Below, in pieces: positions 1 through 8,828 of a DNA stretch of 17,042 bases. The stretch is taken from assembly GCA_035565355.1 (NCBI GenBank), contig DATMSM010000096.1, positions 1 to 17,042 on the forward strand. Reading direction: 5' to 3'. The notes below the pieces were generated by a model that ran no database searches, was not told the DNA's origin, and worked only from the letters and a program-made list of their open reading frames with translations. Origin of the DNA: Ga0074130 sp035565355. Lineage in GTDB: Bacteria; Pseudomonadota; Gammaproteobacteria; Burkholderiales; Rhodocyclaceae. Every line of letters begins with the position of its first letter. Within the stretch, counting starts at the first letter, position 1. A program made the translations under genes and the position numbers.

Positions 1-82
1 ATCGACATCCCCCGAGGGGCGCGCAGGCGCCGCTCCCGCCTCACCCCGCCCCGCCTGCCGCGGTGCATATGCAACGAGAATC
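1..82. other. Upstream flank of HMG-CoA lyase gene
   Basis: This is the GC-rich leader before the first gene; the upstream gene lies outside the window. A 7-bp inverted repeat, GCAGGCG (23-29) and CGCCTGC (52-58), could be part of a terminator of that unseen gene, but no T-run follows it. A 10-bp palindrome, TGCATATGCA, lies at 64-73 just before the start codon. I see no convincing promoter. Confidence 0.3.
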
Positions 83-1000
83 ATGGCCTATCCCTCACTG
101 GTTAATATCGTCGAAGTCGGTCCGCGCGACGGGCTGCAGAACGAGAAGCAGAACATTGCCACCGCCACCAAGCTGGCGCTGATCCACCGCCTCGAGCAGG
201 CTGGCCTGCGACAGATCGAATCGGCCGCCTTCGTCTCGCCCAAATGGGTGCCGCAGATGGCGGATCACAGCGATGTCATGCGGGAAGTCATGCGCACGAA
301 GAAGCCGGGCGTCGGCTACCCGGTGCTGGTGCCCAATCTCAAGGGCCTGGAGGCGGCGCTAGCGGTCGGGGTCGAGGAGGTGGCCATTTTTGCGGCGGCC
401 TCGGAAGCCTTCTCGCAAAAGAACATCAATTGCTCCATCGCCGAGAGCCTGGAGCGTTTCGTCCCGGTCATGGCTGCCGCCAAGACCGCCGGCGTCAAGG
501 TGCGCGGCTACGTCTCCTGCGTCGTCGGCTGTCCCTACCAGGGCGAAGTCTCGCCGCAGAGCGTGGCCGAGGTCGCGCATGCGCTCTACGCCATGGGCTG
601 CTACGAAGTCAGCCTCGGCGACACCATAGGCGTGGGTACGCCCGCCTCCGTTCTCGCCATGCTTGAGGCCGTCGCCAAGCGCATCCCGCTCAAGTTCATT
701 GCCGGCCACTATCACGACACCTACGGCATGGCCATCGCCAATATCCACGCCTCGCTGCAGTTCGGCATCAGCACCTTCGACAGCTCGATCGCCGGCCTCG
801 GCGGCTGTCCTTACGCTGCCGGCGCCAGCGGCAATGTGGCGACCGAGGATGTGGTGTATCTCTTGAACGGCCTCGGCATCGAATGCGGCGTGAACCTGGA
901 CAGCCTGGTCGAAACCGCCGCCTGGATCAGCACTGAACTCGGCCGCTCACCTGCCTCTCGTGTGAGCCGTGCAATGCTGGCAAAATGCAGCAATCCCTGA
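83..1000 (+). CDS. mvaB: Hydroxymethylglutaryl-CoA lyase
   Basis: This enzyme of the DRE-TIM metallolyase superfamily cleaves 3-hydroxy-3-methylglutaryl-CoA to acetoacetate and acetyl-CoA, the last step of leucine catabolism, in the cytoplasm. The 305-residue protein has the usual bacterial length. It shows the N-terminal motif VGPRDGLQNE with catalytic-type R15 and D16, the metal-binding GHYHDTYG motif (H209, H211), and the signature GLGGCPYA with the active-site cysteine C242, followed by GASGNVATEDV. The ATG at 83 gives a start that leads straight into the first barrel strand. The upstream spacer has only a weak purine stretch (ACGAGAA). rapZ starts 16 nt after its stop, so the two are probably co-transcribed, although the functions are unrelated. 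No other leucine-degradation gene is visible; these may lie to the left of the window. Confidence 0.95.
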   Translation: MAYPSLVNIVEVGPRDGLQNEKQNIATATKLALIHRLEQAGLRQIESAAFVSPKWVPQMADHSDVMREVMRTKKPGVGYPVLVPNLKGLEAALAVGVEEVAIFAAASEAFSQKNINCSIAESLERFVPVMAAAKTAGVKVRGYVSCVVGCPYQGEVSPQSVAEVAHALYAMGCYEVSLGDTIGVGTPASVLAMLEAVAKRIPLKFIAGHYHDTYGMAIANIHASLQFGISTFDSSIAGLGGCPYAAGASGNVATEDVVYLLNGLGIECGVNLDSLVETAAWISTELGRSPASRVSRAMLAKCSNP

Positions 1001-1016
1001 AAGGCGCATTCCCTCC

Positions 1017-1859
1017 ATGCAACTCTTCGTCATCAGCGGTGTTTCCGGCTCGGGCAAGTCCATCGCCCTCAACGTGCTTGAGGACGGCGGCTACTACTGC
1101 GTCGACAATCTGCCGGCGCCGCTGCTGCCCGAACTGGTCCGCCACCTGCGCCTGGAAGGACATGAGCGCGTGGCCGTCGCTGTGGACATGCGCGGCGGCA
1201 GCAGCATTGCGGGCTTGCCCAATCAGATGCGCGGCCTGGAGAGCGAGGATGTGCAGGTGCGCTTCATCTTCCTCGATGCGCGCGACGACATCCTGATCCA
1301 GCGCTTCTCGGAAACCCGACGCCGCCACCCGCTCGGCGACGAAAACACCACGCTGGCGGAAGCCATCGCCAATGAGCGCGAGATTCTCAGTCTGGTCTCG
1401 GAGTTCGGCCACCGCATCGACACCAGCGAACTGCGGCCCAATGCCCTGCGCAGCTTCGTCAAGGAAATCGCGGCGCTGCACGAGAACCAGCAGCTGATCC
1501 TTGCCTTCGAATCCTTCGGCTTCAAGCACGGTATTCCGCTCGATGCGGATCTTGTCTTCGACGTGCGCTGCCTGCCCAACCCGCATTACGATCCGGTGCT
1601 GCGGCCGCTGACCGGCAAGGACCCGGCCGTGAGCGACTTTCTCGCCAGCCAGCCCGAGGTGCAGCGCATGAAAGCCGATATCGCGCGCTTCGTCGGCGAC
1701 TGGCTGCCTTGCTACGTGGCCGACAACCGCAGCTATCTTACCGTCGCCATCGGCTGTACCGGCGGCCAGCACCGTTCCGTCTACCTGGCGGAATGCCTCA
1801 AGGAGCACTTCGAGGGCGAGGCCCGTGTGTTGGTTCGCCATCGCACCCTCGCCGGTTAA
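1017..1859 (+). CDS. rapZ: RNase adapter protein RapZ (P-loop nucleotide-binding)
   Basis: RapZ is a cytoplasmic P-loop protein. In enterobacteria it senses glucosamine-6-phosphate and presents the small RNA GlmZ to RNase E, which controls GlmS and so cell-wall and LPS precursor supply. The 280-residue protein shows the Walker A motif GVSGSGKS at residues 8-15, the family block FLDARDD...RFSETRRRHPL in the middle, and the C-terminal hallmarks DVRCLPNPHYDP and IGCTGGQHRSVYLAE. The ATG at 1017 is preferred over an in-frame ATG at 969 because the family begins immediately before the first beta-strand (MQLFVISG) and the longer form would overlap the lyase gene. In betaproteobacteria the partner small RNA is not established, so the exact role here is inferred. 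The gene follows HMG-CoA lyase by 16 nt and ends before a terminator-like hairpin. Confidence 0.95.
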   Translation: MQLFVISGVSGSGKSIALNVLEDGGYYCVDNLPAPLLPELVRHLRLEGHERVAVAVDMRGGSSIAGLPNQMRGLESEDVQVRFIFLDARDDILIQRFSETRRRHPLGDENTTLAEAIANEREILSLVSEFGHRIDTSELRPNALRSFVKEIAALHENQQLILAFESFGFKHGIPLDADLVFDVRCLPNPHYDPVLRPLTGKDPAVSDFLASQPEVQRMKADIARFVGDWLPCYVADNRSYLTVAIGCTGGQHRSVYLAECLKEHFEGEARVLVRHRTLAG

Positions 1860-1874
1860 GGCAGTATTGACAGC

Positions 1875-1907
1875 AAACCCGGCCACCACGGCCGGTCTTC
1901 GGTTTTT
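1875..1907 (+). terminator. Probable intrinsic terminator after rapZ
   Basis: The GC-rich stem CCGGCC (1879-1884) / GGCCGG (1890-1895) has an ACCAC loop, and TTTTT occurs at 1903-1907. The T-run is 7 nt beyond the inner stem. An extended form pairs AAACC (1875-1879) with GGTTT (1901-1905) across an asymmetric bulge. It would separate the lyase/rapZ transcript from ubiX. Confidence 0.5.
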
Positions 1908-1921
1908 ACGGACGCCACAGC

Positions 1922-2530
1922 ATGAAGCAAAGAACCATCGCCCTCGGTTTCACCGGCGCCTCCGGGCTACCCTATGGCATGCGCCTGCTGGAATGCCTGC
2001 TCGGCGTGGACAATCTGCAGGTGCATCTCATCTACTCCCAGGCGGCGCAGATCGTGGCGCAGCAGGAAATGGGCTTCAAGCTCTCGTCGCGCCCGTCCGA
2101 AGTGGAGGTGGATCTGAACGCCCGCTTCCAGGCCGCGCCCGGCAAGCTCAAGGTGTACGGCCGCGAGGAGTGGTTCGCGCCCATGGCGTCCGGCTCCAAC
2201 CCGCCGGATGCCTACGTGGTCTGCCCTTGCACCATGGGCACACTGGCCAAGATCGCCGCCGGCATGGCCGACGACCTGCTCTGCCGCGCCGCTGATGTGG
2301 TGCTGAAGGAAGGCCGGCAACTGATCCTGGTGCCGCGCGAAATGCCTTTCTCGGTCATTCACCTCGAGAACATGCTCAAACTGGCCAAGGCCGGCGCCGT
2401 CATCCTGCCGCCCAATCCCGCCTTCTATCATCATCCCCAGACAGTGCAGGAGATGGTCGATTTCGTGGTGGCGCGCATACTTGATCACCTCGACATTCCC
2501 CATCAACTGATCGCACCCTGGGGCGAGTAA
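1922..2530 (+). CDS. ubiX: Flavin prenyltransferase UbiX
   Basis: UbiX joins dimethylallyl phosphate to reduced FMN, making the prenylated FMN cofactor used by UbiD-type decarboxylases in ubiquinone synthesis and, in some bacteria, in aromatic (de)carboxylation. The 202-residue protein matches the family throughout: GFTGASGLPYG near the N-terminus (flavin binding), CPCTMGTLAKIAAGMADDLL in the middle, and the C-terminal block LVPREMPFSVIHLENMLKL followed by PAFYHHPQTV and VDFVVARILD. It is a little longer than the E. coli protein (189 residues). The start at 1922 sits directly before the first Rossmann strand; the ribosome-binding site is weak. No ubiD-family gene is visible in the window, so which decarboxylase it serves cannot be told from here. 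Confidence 0.95.
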   Translation: MKQRTIALGFTGASGLPYGMRLLECLLGVDNLQVHLIYSQAAQIVAQQEMGFKLSSRPSEVEVDLNARFQAAPGKLKVYGREEWFAPMASGSNPPDAYVVCPCTMGTLAKIAAGMADDLLCRAADVVLKEGRQLILVPREMPFSVIHLENMLKLAKAGAVILPPNPAFYHHPQTVQEMVDFVVARILDHLDIPHQLIAPWGE

Positions 2531-2562
2531 GGCATCGCCGCCGCAACCGGCGTCAGCACGAC

Positions 2563-3171
2563 ATGAACAGCCCTGCCAACTTCATGAATCTGCCCCTGTT
2601 TCCACTCAACGCCGTGCTGTTCCCCGACGGACACCTGTCCCTGCGCGTGTTCGAGCAGCGCTATATGGACATGGTCAGCCATGCCATGCGCAGCGGCGCC
2701 GACTTCGGCATCTGCCTGATTGCCAGCGGGCAGGAAGTGGGGCAACCGGCGCAGCCGCACGAGATCGGCACCATCGCGCATATCGACGATTGGGACATGC
2801 CGCAGCTGGGCATGCTCAACATCAAGGTGCACGGCGTCCAGCGCTTCCGCATACTGGAGCGGCGCACCGAGGAATCCGGCCTGCAGCAAGCGACGGTGGC
2901 GCTGATTCCCAATGAGGCGCCGCTACACCTGCCGGACAAGCTGGCCCGTCTGCAACCCCTGATGCGCGTGATCCTGGCCGATGCCGGTGACGCCGTACCG
3001 CCGCCGCATCCGCTCGACGATGCAGTCTGGCTCGGCAATCGCTACGCCGAGCTGCTGCCGATTTCCCTGCTCGCCAAGCAAAAACTGATGGAACTGGACG
3101 ACAGCCTGCTGCGTGTCGAGACCATCTATCAGTACCTCGAACAAAAGGGCTTGTTGAGCCAGAACAACTGA
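2563..3171 (+). CDS. LON peptidase substrate-binding (N-terminal) domain protein
   Basis: This 202-residue protein consists essentially of the substrate-recognition domain found at the N-terminus of Lon protease, without the AAA+ or Ser-Lys protease parts. Diagnostic stretches are LPLFPLNAVLFPDG (about residues 10-23), LRVFEQRYMDMV (27-38), GADFGICLI (46-54) and a mid-region strand MLNIKVHGVQRFRIL. The C-terminal part, roughly residues 130-200, is helical. Such stand-alone domains are common in proteobacteria and their function is not established; binding of unfolded proteins or a protease-adapter role is inference. An alternative in-frame ATG lies at 2584, which would start closer to the conserved block. 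It follows ubiX by 32 nt, so co-transcription is likely. It is separated from hemE by 128 nt. Confidence 0.9.
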   Translation: MNSPANFMNLPLFPLNAVLFPDGHLSLRVFEQRYMDMVSHAMRSGADFGICLIASGQEVGQPAQPHEIGTIAHIDDWDMPQLGMLNIKVHGVQRFRILERRTEESGLQQATVALIPNEAPLHLPDKLARLQPLMRVILADAGDAVPPPHPLDDAVWLGNRYAELLPISLLAKQKLMELDDSLLRVETIYQYLEQKGLLSQNN

Positions 3172-3215
3172 GCCAACGGGCTTCCGCGTAGAATCGGGGG
3201 TCATCTTGATTTTGC

Positions 3216-3232
3216 GCCATGTCACGCATGGC
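3216..3232. promoter_or_regulatory. Inverted repeat in the hemE leader
   Basis: GCCATG (3216-3221) and CATGGC (3227-3232) form a 6-bp inverted repeat with a 5-nt spacer, in the 128-nt gap before hemE. Its position 68-84 nt upstream of the hemE start would suit an operator. I cannot assign a regulator, and the repeat is short enough to be chance. Confidence 0.25.
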
Positions 3233-3299
3233 AAACATCTGACATCCCGTGCACGAATCCTGTGGGATCGCCGCAAAGGGGCCGGAGGGAATTTAATTC

Positions 3300-4385
3300 A
3301 TGGCACGTCCTCGCAACGACAACTTCCTGCGCGCACTGCTGCGCGAACCTGTTGATCACACCCCCGTCTGGCTGATGCGCCAGGCCGGCCGCTATCTGCC
3401 GGAGTACAACGAGACGCGCCGCCGTGCCGGCAACTTTCTCAATCTCTGCAAGTCGCCGGCACTGGCCTGCGAAGTCACCTTGCAACCGCTGGCGCGCTAC
3501 AAGCTCGATGCCGCGATTCTTTTTTCCGACATCCTGACGATTCCGGATGCCATGGGCCTGGGCCTGTACTTCGCCGACGGCGAAGGCCCCAAGTTCGAAC
3601 GCCCCCTGCGCGAGGAATGGGCCATCCGCGATCTCGCGGTGCCCGATCCCTACGACCACCTGCGCTATGTCATGGATGCAGTGGCCGAAATCCGCCGCGC
3701 GCTTGATAATTCGGTGCCCCTGATCGGCTTTTCCGGCAGCCCCTTCACCCTGGCCTGCTACATGGTCGAGGGCGGCAGCTCCAGCGACCATCGCACCATC
3801 AAGACCATGCTCTACTCCCGTCCGGATCTGCTGCACCGCATCCTGGAGATCAACGCACAGGCAGTAACCGCTTACCTCAATGCACAGATCGAAGCCGGCG
3901 CTCAGGCTGTGCAGATCTTCGACACCTGGGGCGGTTCACTGTCGCATCGCGCTTTCCGCGAATTCTCGCTGGCCTATATCAAGCAGATCATCGACGGCCT
4001 GCACAAGACCTGGGACGGCGAACGCATTCCCTGCATCGTCTTCACCAAGGGCGGCGGTCAGTGGCTGGAAGCCATGGCGGATAGCGGCTGCGACGCGCTG
4101 GGCCTGGACTGGACCACCAGCCTCGGCGATGCGCGCCGTCGCGTCGGTGCCAAGGTGGCGCTGCAGGGCAACCTTGACCCGATCTCCCTATTCGGCGGCC
4201 CGGAAGCCGTCGCGGCGGAAGCCACGCGCGTGCTGGAAGACTATGCCGCAGGTGCACCCACGGACGCACCAGCGGGCAGCCCCATGACGGGGCATGTATT
4301 CAATCTCGGCCACGGGATTTCACAATTCACGCCACCGGAGCACGTCACCGCTCTGGTGGAAACGGTGCACAATTTCCGGGTCTGA
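3300..4385 (+). CDS. hemE: Uroporphyrinogen decarboxylase
   Basis: HemE decarboxylates the four acetate side chains of uroporphyrinogen III to give coproporphyrinogen III in cytoplasmic haem synthesis. The 361-residue protein has the usual length. It carries the first family signature PVWLMRQAGRYLPEY with substrate-binding R27 and R31, the catalytic-type aspartate D77 in LFSDILTIPDAMGL, the second signature GFSGSPFTLACYMVEGG, IFDTWGG, and the C-terminal NLGHGISQFTPPEHV. The start is set by a good Shine-Dalgarno sequence, GGAGGGA at 3284-3290, 9 nt before the ATG. Its own leader and ribosome-binding site suggest a promoter of its own. It is followed by a hairpin and then by the unusual gap before priA. 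Confidence 0.97.
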   Translation: MARPRNDNFLRALLREPVDHTPVWLMRQAGRYLPEYNETRRRAGNFLNLCKSPALACEVTLQPLARYKLDAAILFSDILTIPDAMGLGLYFADGEGPKFERPLREEWAIRDLAVPDPYDHLRYVMDAVAEIRRALDNSVPLIGFSGSPFTLACYMVEGGSSSDHRTIKTMLYSRPDLLHRILEINAQAVTAYLNAQIEAGAQAVQIFDTWGGSLSHRAFREFSLAYIKQIIDGLHKTWDGERIPCIVFTKGGGQWLEAMADSGCDALGLDWTTSLGDARRRVGAKVALQGNLDPISLFGGPEAVAAEATRVLEDYAAGAPTDAPAGSPMTGHVFNLGHGISQFTPPEHVTALVETVHNFRV

Positions 4386-4394
4386 GCATGCGGA

Positions 4395-4411
4395 TGCCCC
4401 GAATCGGGGCA
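4395..4411 (+). terminator. Hairpin downstream of hemE
   Basis: A 7-bp stem TGCCCCG / CGGGGCA with an AAT loop begins 9 nt after the hemE stop. No T-run follows, so this is at best a weak or Rho-assisted terminator, or a 3'-end stabiliser. A second hairpin, AGCCCC (4478-4483) / GGGGCT (4496-4501), follows about 70 nt later. Confidence 0.4.
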
Positions 4412-4505
4412 ATCTGATACAGATCTGAAAGCGTTTTCCGTTCAGATGTGGAAATGCGAAAAATGTAGCCTTGCGGCAGCCCCAAAATGGGCCTCGGGGC
4501 TTGAC

Positions 4506-4514
4506 TTATGCACA
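4506..4514 (+). promoter_or_regulatory. DnaA box TTATGCACA
   Basis: Exact match to the 9-mer consensus TTATNCACA bound by the initiator DnaA. It lies 44 nt left of the 28-bp palindrome and is in the same orientation as the second exact box. Confidence 0.5.
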
Positions 4515-4557
4515 GAAACCGGAAATCCCCTTCGCCCTGCCCAAGAATACAAGGCAG

Positions 4558-4585
4558 ATCAATGATATAAGCTTATATCATTGAT
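4558..4585. repeat. Perfect 28-bp AT-rich palindrome
   Basis: Each half is ATCAATGATATAAG (4558-4571) and its exact reverse complement (4572-4585), so there is no spacer and the centre is AAGCTT. It is followed directly by a run of seven A, GG and six T (4586-4600). It could be a dimeric-protein operator, a cruciform, or part of an unwinding element. It does not match the dif consensus, and I do not recognise a specific regulator. Confidence 0.85.
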
Positions 4586-4682
4586 AAAAAAAGGTTTTTT
4601 CTTTGCACAATTGTTATACAACGTAACAAATCCTCAAACAGGCCGGTCACTTAGCGCAAACGCGCATAGGTTTCCCACAAAG

Positions 4683-4691
4683 TTATCCACA
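4683..4691 (+). promoter_or_regulatory. DnaA box TTATCCACA
   Basis: Exact match to the strongest form of the DnaA box, 95 nt upstream of the chosen priA start. It partly overlaps a 7-bp inverted repeat, CCACAGA (4687-4693) / TCTGTGG (4695-4701). Confidence 0.55.
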
Positions 4692-4777
4692 GATTCTGTG
4701 GGTAGCTTAAAACCTCTTTACGAACAAGAAGCTAGGGCGTGAATGCAAAGCGCAATCTAGAAACAGACGCCAAGCCC

Positions 4778-6790
<2,013 letters not shown>

Positions 6791-6792
6791 GC

Positions 6793-7497
6793 ATGCCGCA
6801 AGCCATGTTCGACCTGCCGCAGATTACCGTGCCCGTCGCCGGCACCGCGCTGTGCTTCCCGGTGCGCCGCATCTATTGCGTCGGCCGCAACTATGCCGCG
6901 CATGCGCGCGAAATGGGTTCGGATCCGGATCGCGAAGCGCCCTTCTTCTTCCAGAAGCCGGCCGACGCCATTCAGCTCGCACCGCCCGGCGTCACCGTCG
7001 ATCATCCCTATCCGCCGCAGACCCGAAACTATCACTACGAGGTGGAGCTGGTCGTCGCCATCGGCAGGGGCGGCCGCAACATCGCCGTGGCGGATGCGCT
7101 TGACCATGTGGCCGGCTACGCCGTCGGTCTGGATATGACGCGCCGCGATCTGCAGGGCTTGATGAAGGAACAGAGGAAGCCCTGGGAGATAGGCAAGGCC
7201 TTCGACCACGCCGCCATCATCGGTCCACTGCATCTGGTGACGGCTGTGGGCCATCTGAACCAAGGTGCCATCAGGCTAAGCGTCAATGGCGTCATCAAAC
7301 AGAGCAGCGACCTGTCCATGATGATCTGGTCGGTGGCCGAACAGATCGCTCATCTCTCGACCTACGACGAATTGCATCCGGGCGATCTGATCTACGCAGG
7401 CACACCGGAAAACGTCGGCCCGGTGCTGCCGGGCGATGTCATGTTTGCCCATATCGACGGCTTGCACGACATCAGCATCAGCGTCGTGGCGCAATAA
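6793..7497 (+). CDS. Fumarylacetoacetate hydrolase family protein, fumarylpyruvate-hydrolase-like
   Basis: This 234-residue protein is a small member of the FAH family, metal-dependent enzymes that hydrolyse C-C bonds in fumaryl or acyl pyruvates. It shows the start-of-domain motif IYCVGRNYAAHAREMG, PFFFQKPADAI, the metal-binding E-x-E in NYHYEVELVVAIG, GLDMTRRDLQ, PWEIGKAFD, and the C-terminal YAGTPENVGPVLPGD. The overall length and motifs most resemble fumarylpyruvate hydrolases of the gentisate pathway (NagK type). No gentisate dioxygenase or isomerase is in the window, so the substrate is inferred and it could be another acylpyruvase. The ATG at 6793 is 2 nt after the priA stop, implying co-transcription or translational coupling; a second ATG at 6805 is also possible. 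A strong hairpin follows the gene. Confidence 0.85.
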   Translation: MPQAMFDLPQITVPVAGTALCFPVRRIYCVGRNYAAHAREMGSDPDREAPFFFQKPADAIQLAPPGVTVDHPYPPQTRNYHYEVELVVAIGRGGRNIAVADALDHVAGYAVGLDMTRRDLQGLMKEQRKPWEIGKAFDHAAIIGPLHLVTAVGHLNQGAIRLSVNGVIKQSSDLSMMIWSVAEQIAHLSTYDELHPGDLIYAGTPENVGPVLPGDVMFAHIDGLHDISISVVAQ

Positions 7498-7499
7498 GA

Positions 7500-7521
7500 C
7501 CGGCGCGGCGTGCCGCGCCGG
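7500..7521. terminator. Strong GC hairpin between convergent genes
   Basis: Perfect 10-bp stem CCGGCGCGGC (7500-7509) / GCCGCGCCGG (7512-7521), immediately after the FAH-family stop and 12 nt beyond the stop of the convergent secreted-protein gene. On the minus strand the stem is followed by the T-rich TCTTATTG, so it fits better as terminator of the minus-strand gene. On the plus strand an A-run follows instead. It probably serves both directions. Confidence 0.6.
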
Positions 7522-7533
7522 CAAAAACTCGGC

Positions 7534-8709
7534 TCAGAAACCAAACAGGCCCTTGATCGCGTTGCCGACCGCACCGCCGACATCGCCGCCGCTGTCACGG
7601 CCTGCGCTCTGTCCTTCCATGATGGGCTGGAAAGCGGTCGACTTGACGCGCACCTTGGCCGTCCATTCCGGGTTCCACGGCGCCTTGGGGTCCTTGGGAC
7701 GCGGAGGATGGGCGAAGTTGGCCTCTTCGCCGTAGGCGATCATGCGCAGCATGGCGTTGGGCGCCGCCGCCATGACTTCCTTGGGTACGCTGCACTCGGT
7801 GGCCGACGGCGGCAGCACCACCTTGTCCTTGACCAGCTTCGCCACTTCGCCCGGCGGAATGTAGCTGAACAACACCTCGCCGAACTCCTTGCTGTTGGCC
7901 GACACCCACCACACCATATCGTTACCGCCGCTGTCCGCGCCCATGACATTGGCGAAGTAGCCGGTGGCATTGGCGACACTCTTCCAGCGCAGATCCATGG
8001 CGCCCGTCGCCTGCTTGCTCATGGAGATTTCAAGCGGTGCGAGGTAATCCAGATTGTCGAGGCTGAACTTGATCTCGGGCGAGTAGTTGCCCTTGATGGT
8101 GTGCTCGCCGCGCAGGGAAGCGTCGTTGGGCACGCGCGTGCTGTCCTTGGCGTTGGGCCAGTCGCCATAGGTTTTCGAACGTCCCTCGCTCGGCCCGTTC
8201 TGCAGGCTGACGCGACGCGTGAACAAACCCGCCGGCCACTGTTTGCCGGCAGCGACCTTGGCGAAGTCGATGACATAGGGCTGGCCGGCGCCGGCCTGGG
8301 CACCGCAGCCCCAGTACAGCAGCAGGCGGCCCTTGGGCTTTTCGTAGTTGTCCTGGCCCGGATGTTCTTCTTCGCGGCGTGTCTGGGTTTTCTGCGGCGT
8401 GTTGAGGGGCAGGCTGCTGCCCATATTCATGCTGGCGGGAATCAGATGTTCGGCCGCCGCTTCGCCACTGGCCGCTTGCTGCGAGCCCAGTTGCAAGAGT
8501 AGACGCTTGCTGTTGCTGTTCATGCCGCCGCCGAGCATCAGGCTGGCCATATCGCCCATGCTGGGCGCGCCACCGCTCATGGCCATGCCAGCCGTGGTTT
8601 CGGCGCTCATCCAATAGGTCGCGAGTGGCGGGCGGGATTGCGCGGCGCTGAGCAGAGGGAGCGCGGCACAGATCATGCCGGCGAGAACACGACGTTGCGG
8701 GAAGGACAT
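7534..8709 (-). CDS. Secreted protein of unknown function
   Basis: I do not recognise a named family. The 391-residue protein begins with a clear Sec signal peptide (MSFPQRRVLAG, then the hydrophobic core MICAALPLLSA), with likely cleavage near residue 25 after AAQ or AQS. A Gly/Met/Ser-rich segment follows (about residues 30-65). Then come a charged linker and a central block RLLLYWGCGAQAGAGQPYV with one cysteine. A strand-rich part contains LRWKSVANATGYFANV, which looks like a fibronectin-type-III-like strand pair. The C-terminus is glycine-rich and ends KGLFGF. The start at 8709 is chosen over an upstream in-frame one at 8892 because it gives the signal peptide and has GGAG 8 nt upstream. 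It is transcribed in the same direction as mak, 119 nt downstream of it, and converges on the FAH-family gene. A periplasmic location is inferred. Confidence 0.8.
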   Translation of the reverse strand: MSFPQRRVLAGMICAALPLLSAAQSRPPLATYWMSAETTAGMAMSGGAPSMGDMASLMLGGGMNSNSKRLLLQLGSQQAASGEAAAEHLIPASMNMGSSLPLNTPQKTQTRREEEHPGQDNYEKPKGRLLLYWGCGAQAGAGQPYVIDFAKVAAGKQWPAGLFTRRVSLQNGPSEGRSKTYGDWPNAKDSTRVPNDASLRGEHTIKGNYSPEIKFSLDNLDYLAPLEISMSKQATGAMDLRWKSVANATGYFANVMGADSGGNDMVWWVSANSKEFGEVLFSYIPPGEVAKLVKDKVVLPPSATECSVPKEVMAAAPNAMLRMIAYGEEANFAHPPRPKDPKAPWNPEWTAKVRVKSTAFQPIMEGQSAGRDSGGDVGGAVGNAIKGLFGF

Positions 8710-8828
8710 GGCAGGCTCCGGCAGAAAATGACGTGCAGATACTAGCGCATCCACTCCCTGCATTTGGCGAACTTTGTGGCCGCGCGCGGCGCATTCATTG
8801 CAAGGTACAACTCTAGTAAGCGCCGGCT

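Larger units (their letters stand above)
4386..4777. other. Non-coding region with DnaA boxes, AT-rich segment and palindrome
   Basis: No gene is seen in these 392 bases. They hold two exact TTATNCACA DnaA boxes (4506-4514 and 4683-4691), a 60-bp segment (4561-4620) with only 13 G/C bases, a perfect 28-bp palindrome (4558-4585) and an adjacent A7-GG-T6 tract. Looser DnaA-like 9-mers, two mismatches from consensus, occur at 4447-4455 (reverse orientation), 4614-4622 and 4671-4679. The combination of DnaA boxes flanking an easily melted segment resembles a replication origin, or a DnaA-controlled promoter for priA. The genes on the left run toward it rather than away from it, and no dnaA or dnaN gene is next to it, so origin function is only a hypothesis. 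Confidence 0.45.

Noticed and set aside
927..1889. 320-codon open frame on the minus strand opposite rapZ
   Set aside because: It is fully antisense to a confident rapZ gene; the translation is rich in Ala, Val, His and Gln with no recognisable motif, as expected from a high-GC shadow frame.
4558..4585. Chromosome-dimer resolution site (dif) because the palindrome is 28 bp long
   Set aside because: The arms do not resemble XerC/XerD half-sites (no TTATGTTAAAT-type arm), and dif is not perfectly symmetrical.
4558..4585. Fur box
   Set aside because: Only loose similarity to the GATAAT repeat pattern; the centre AAGCTT breaks it, and no iron-uptake gene is adjacent.
7510..8502. 330-codon open frame on the plus strand opposite the secreted-protein gene
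   Set aside because: It would start inside the GC hairpin. The minus-strand gene has a signal peptide and a ribosome site, while this frame has a low-complexity His/Arg/Gly-rich product.
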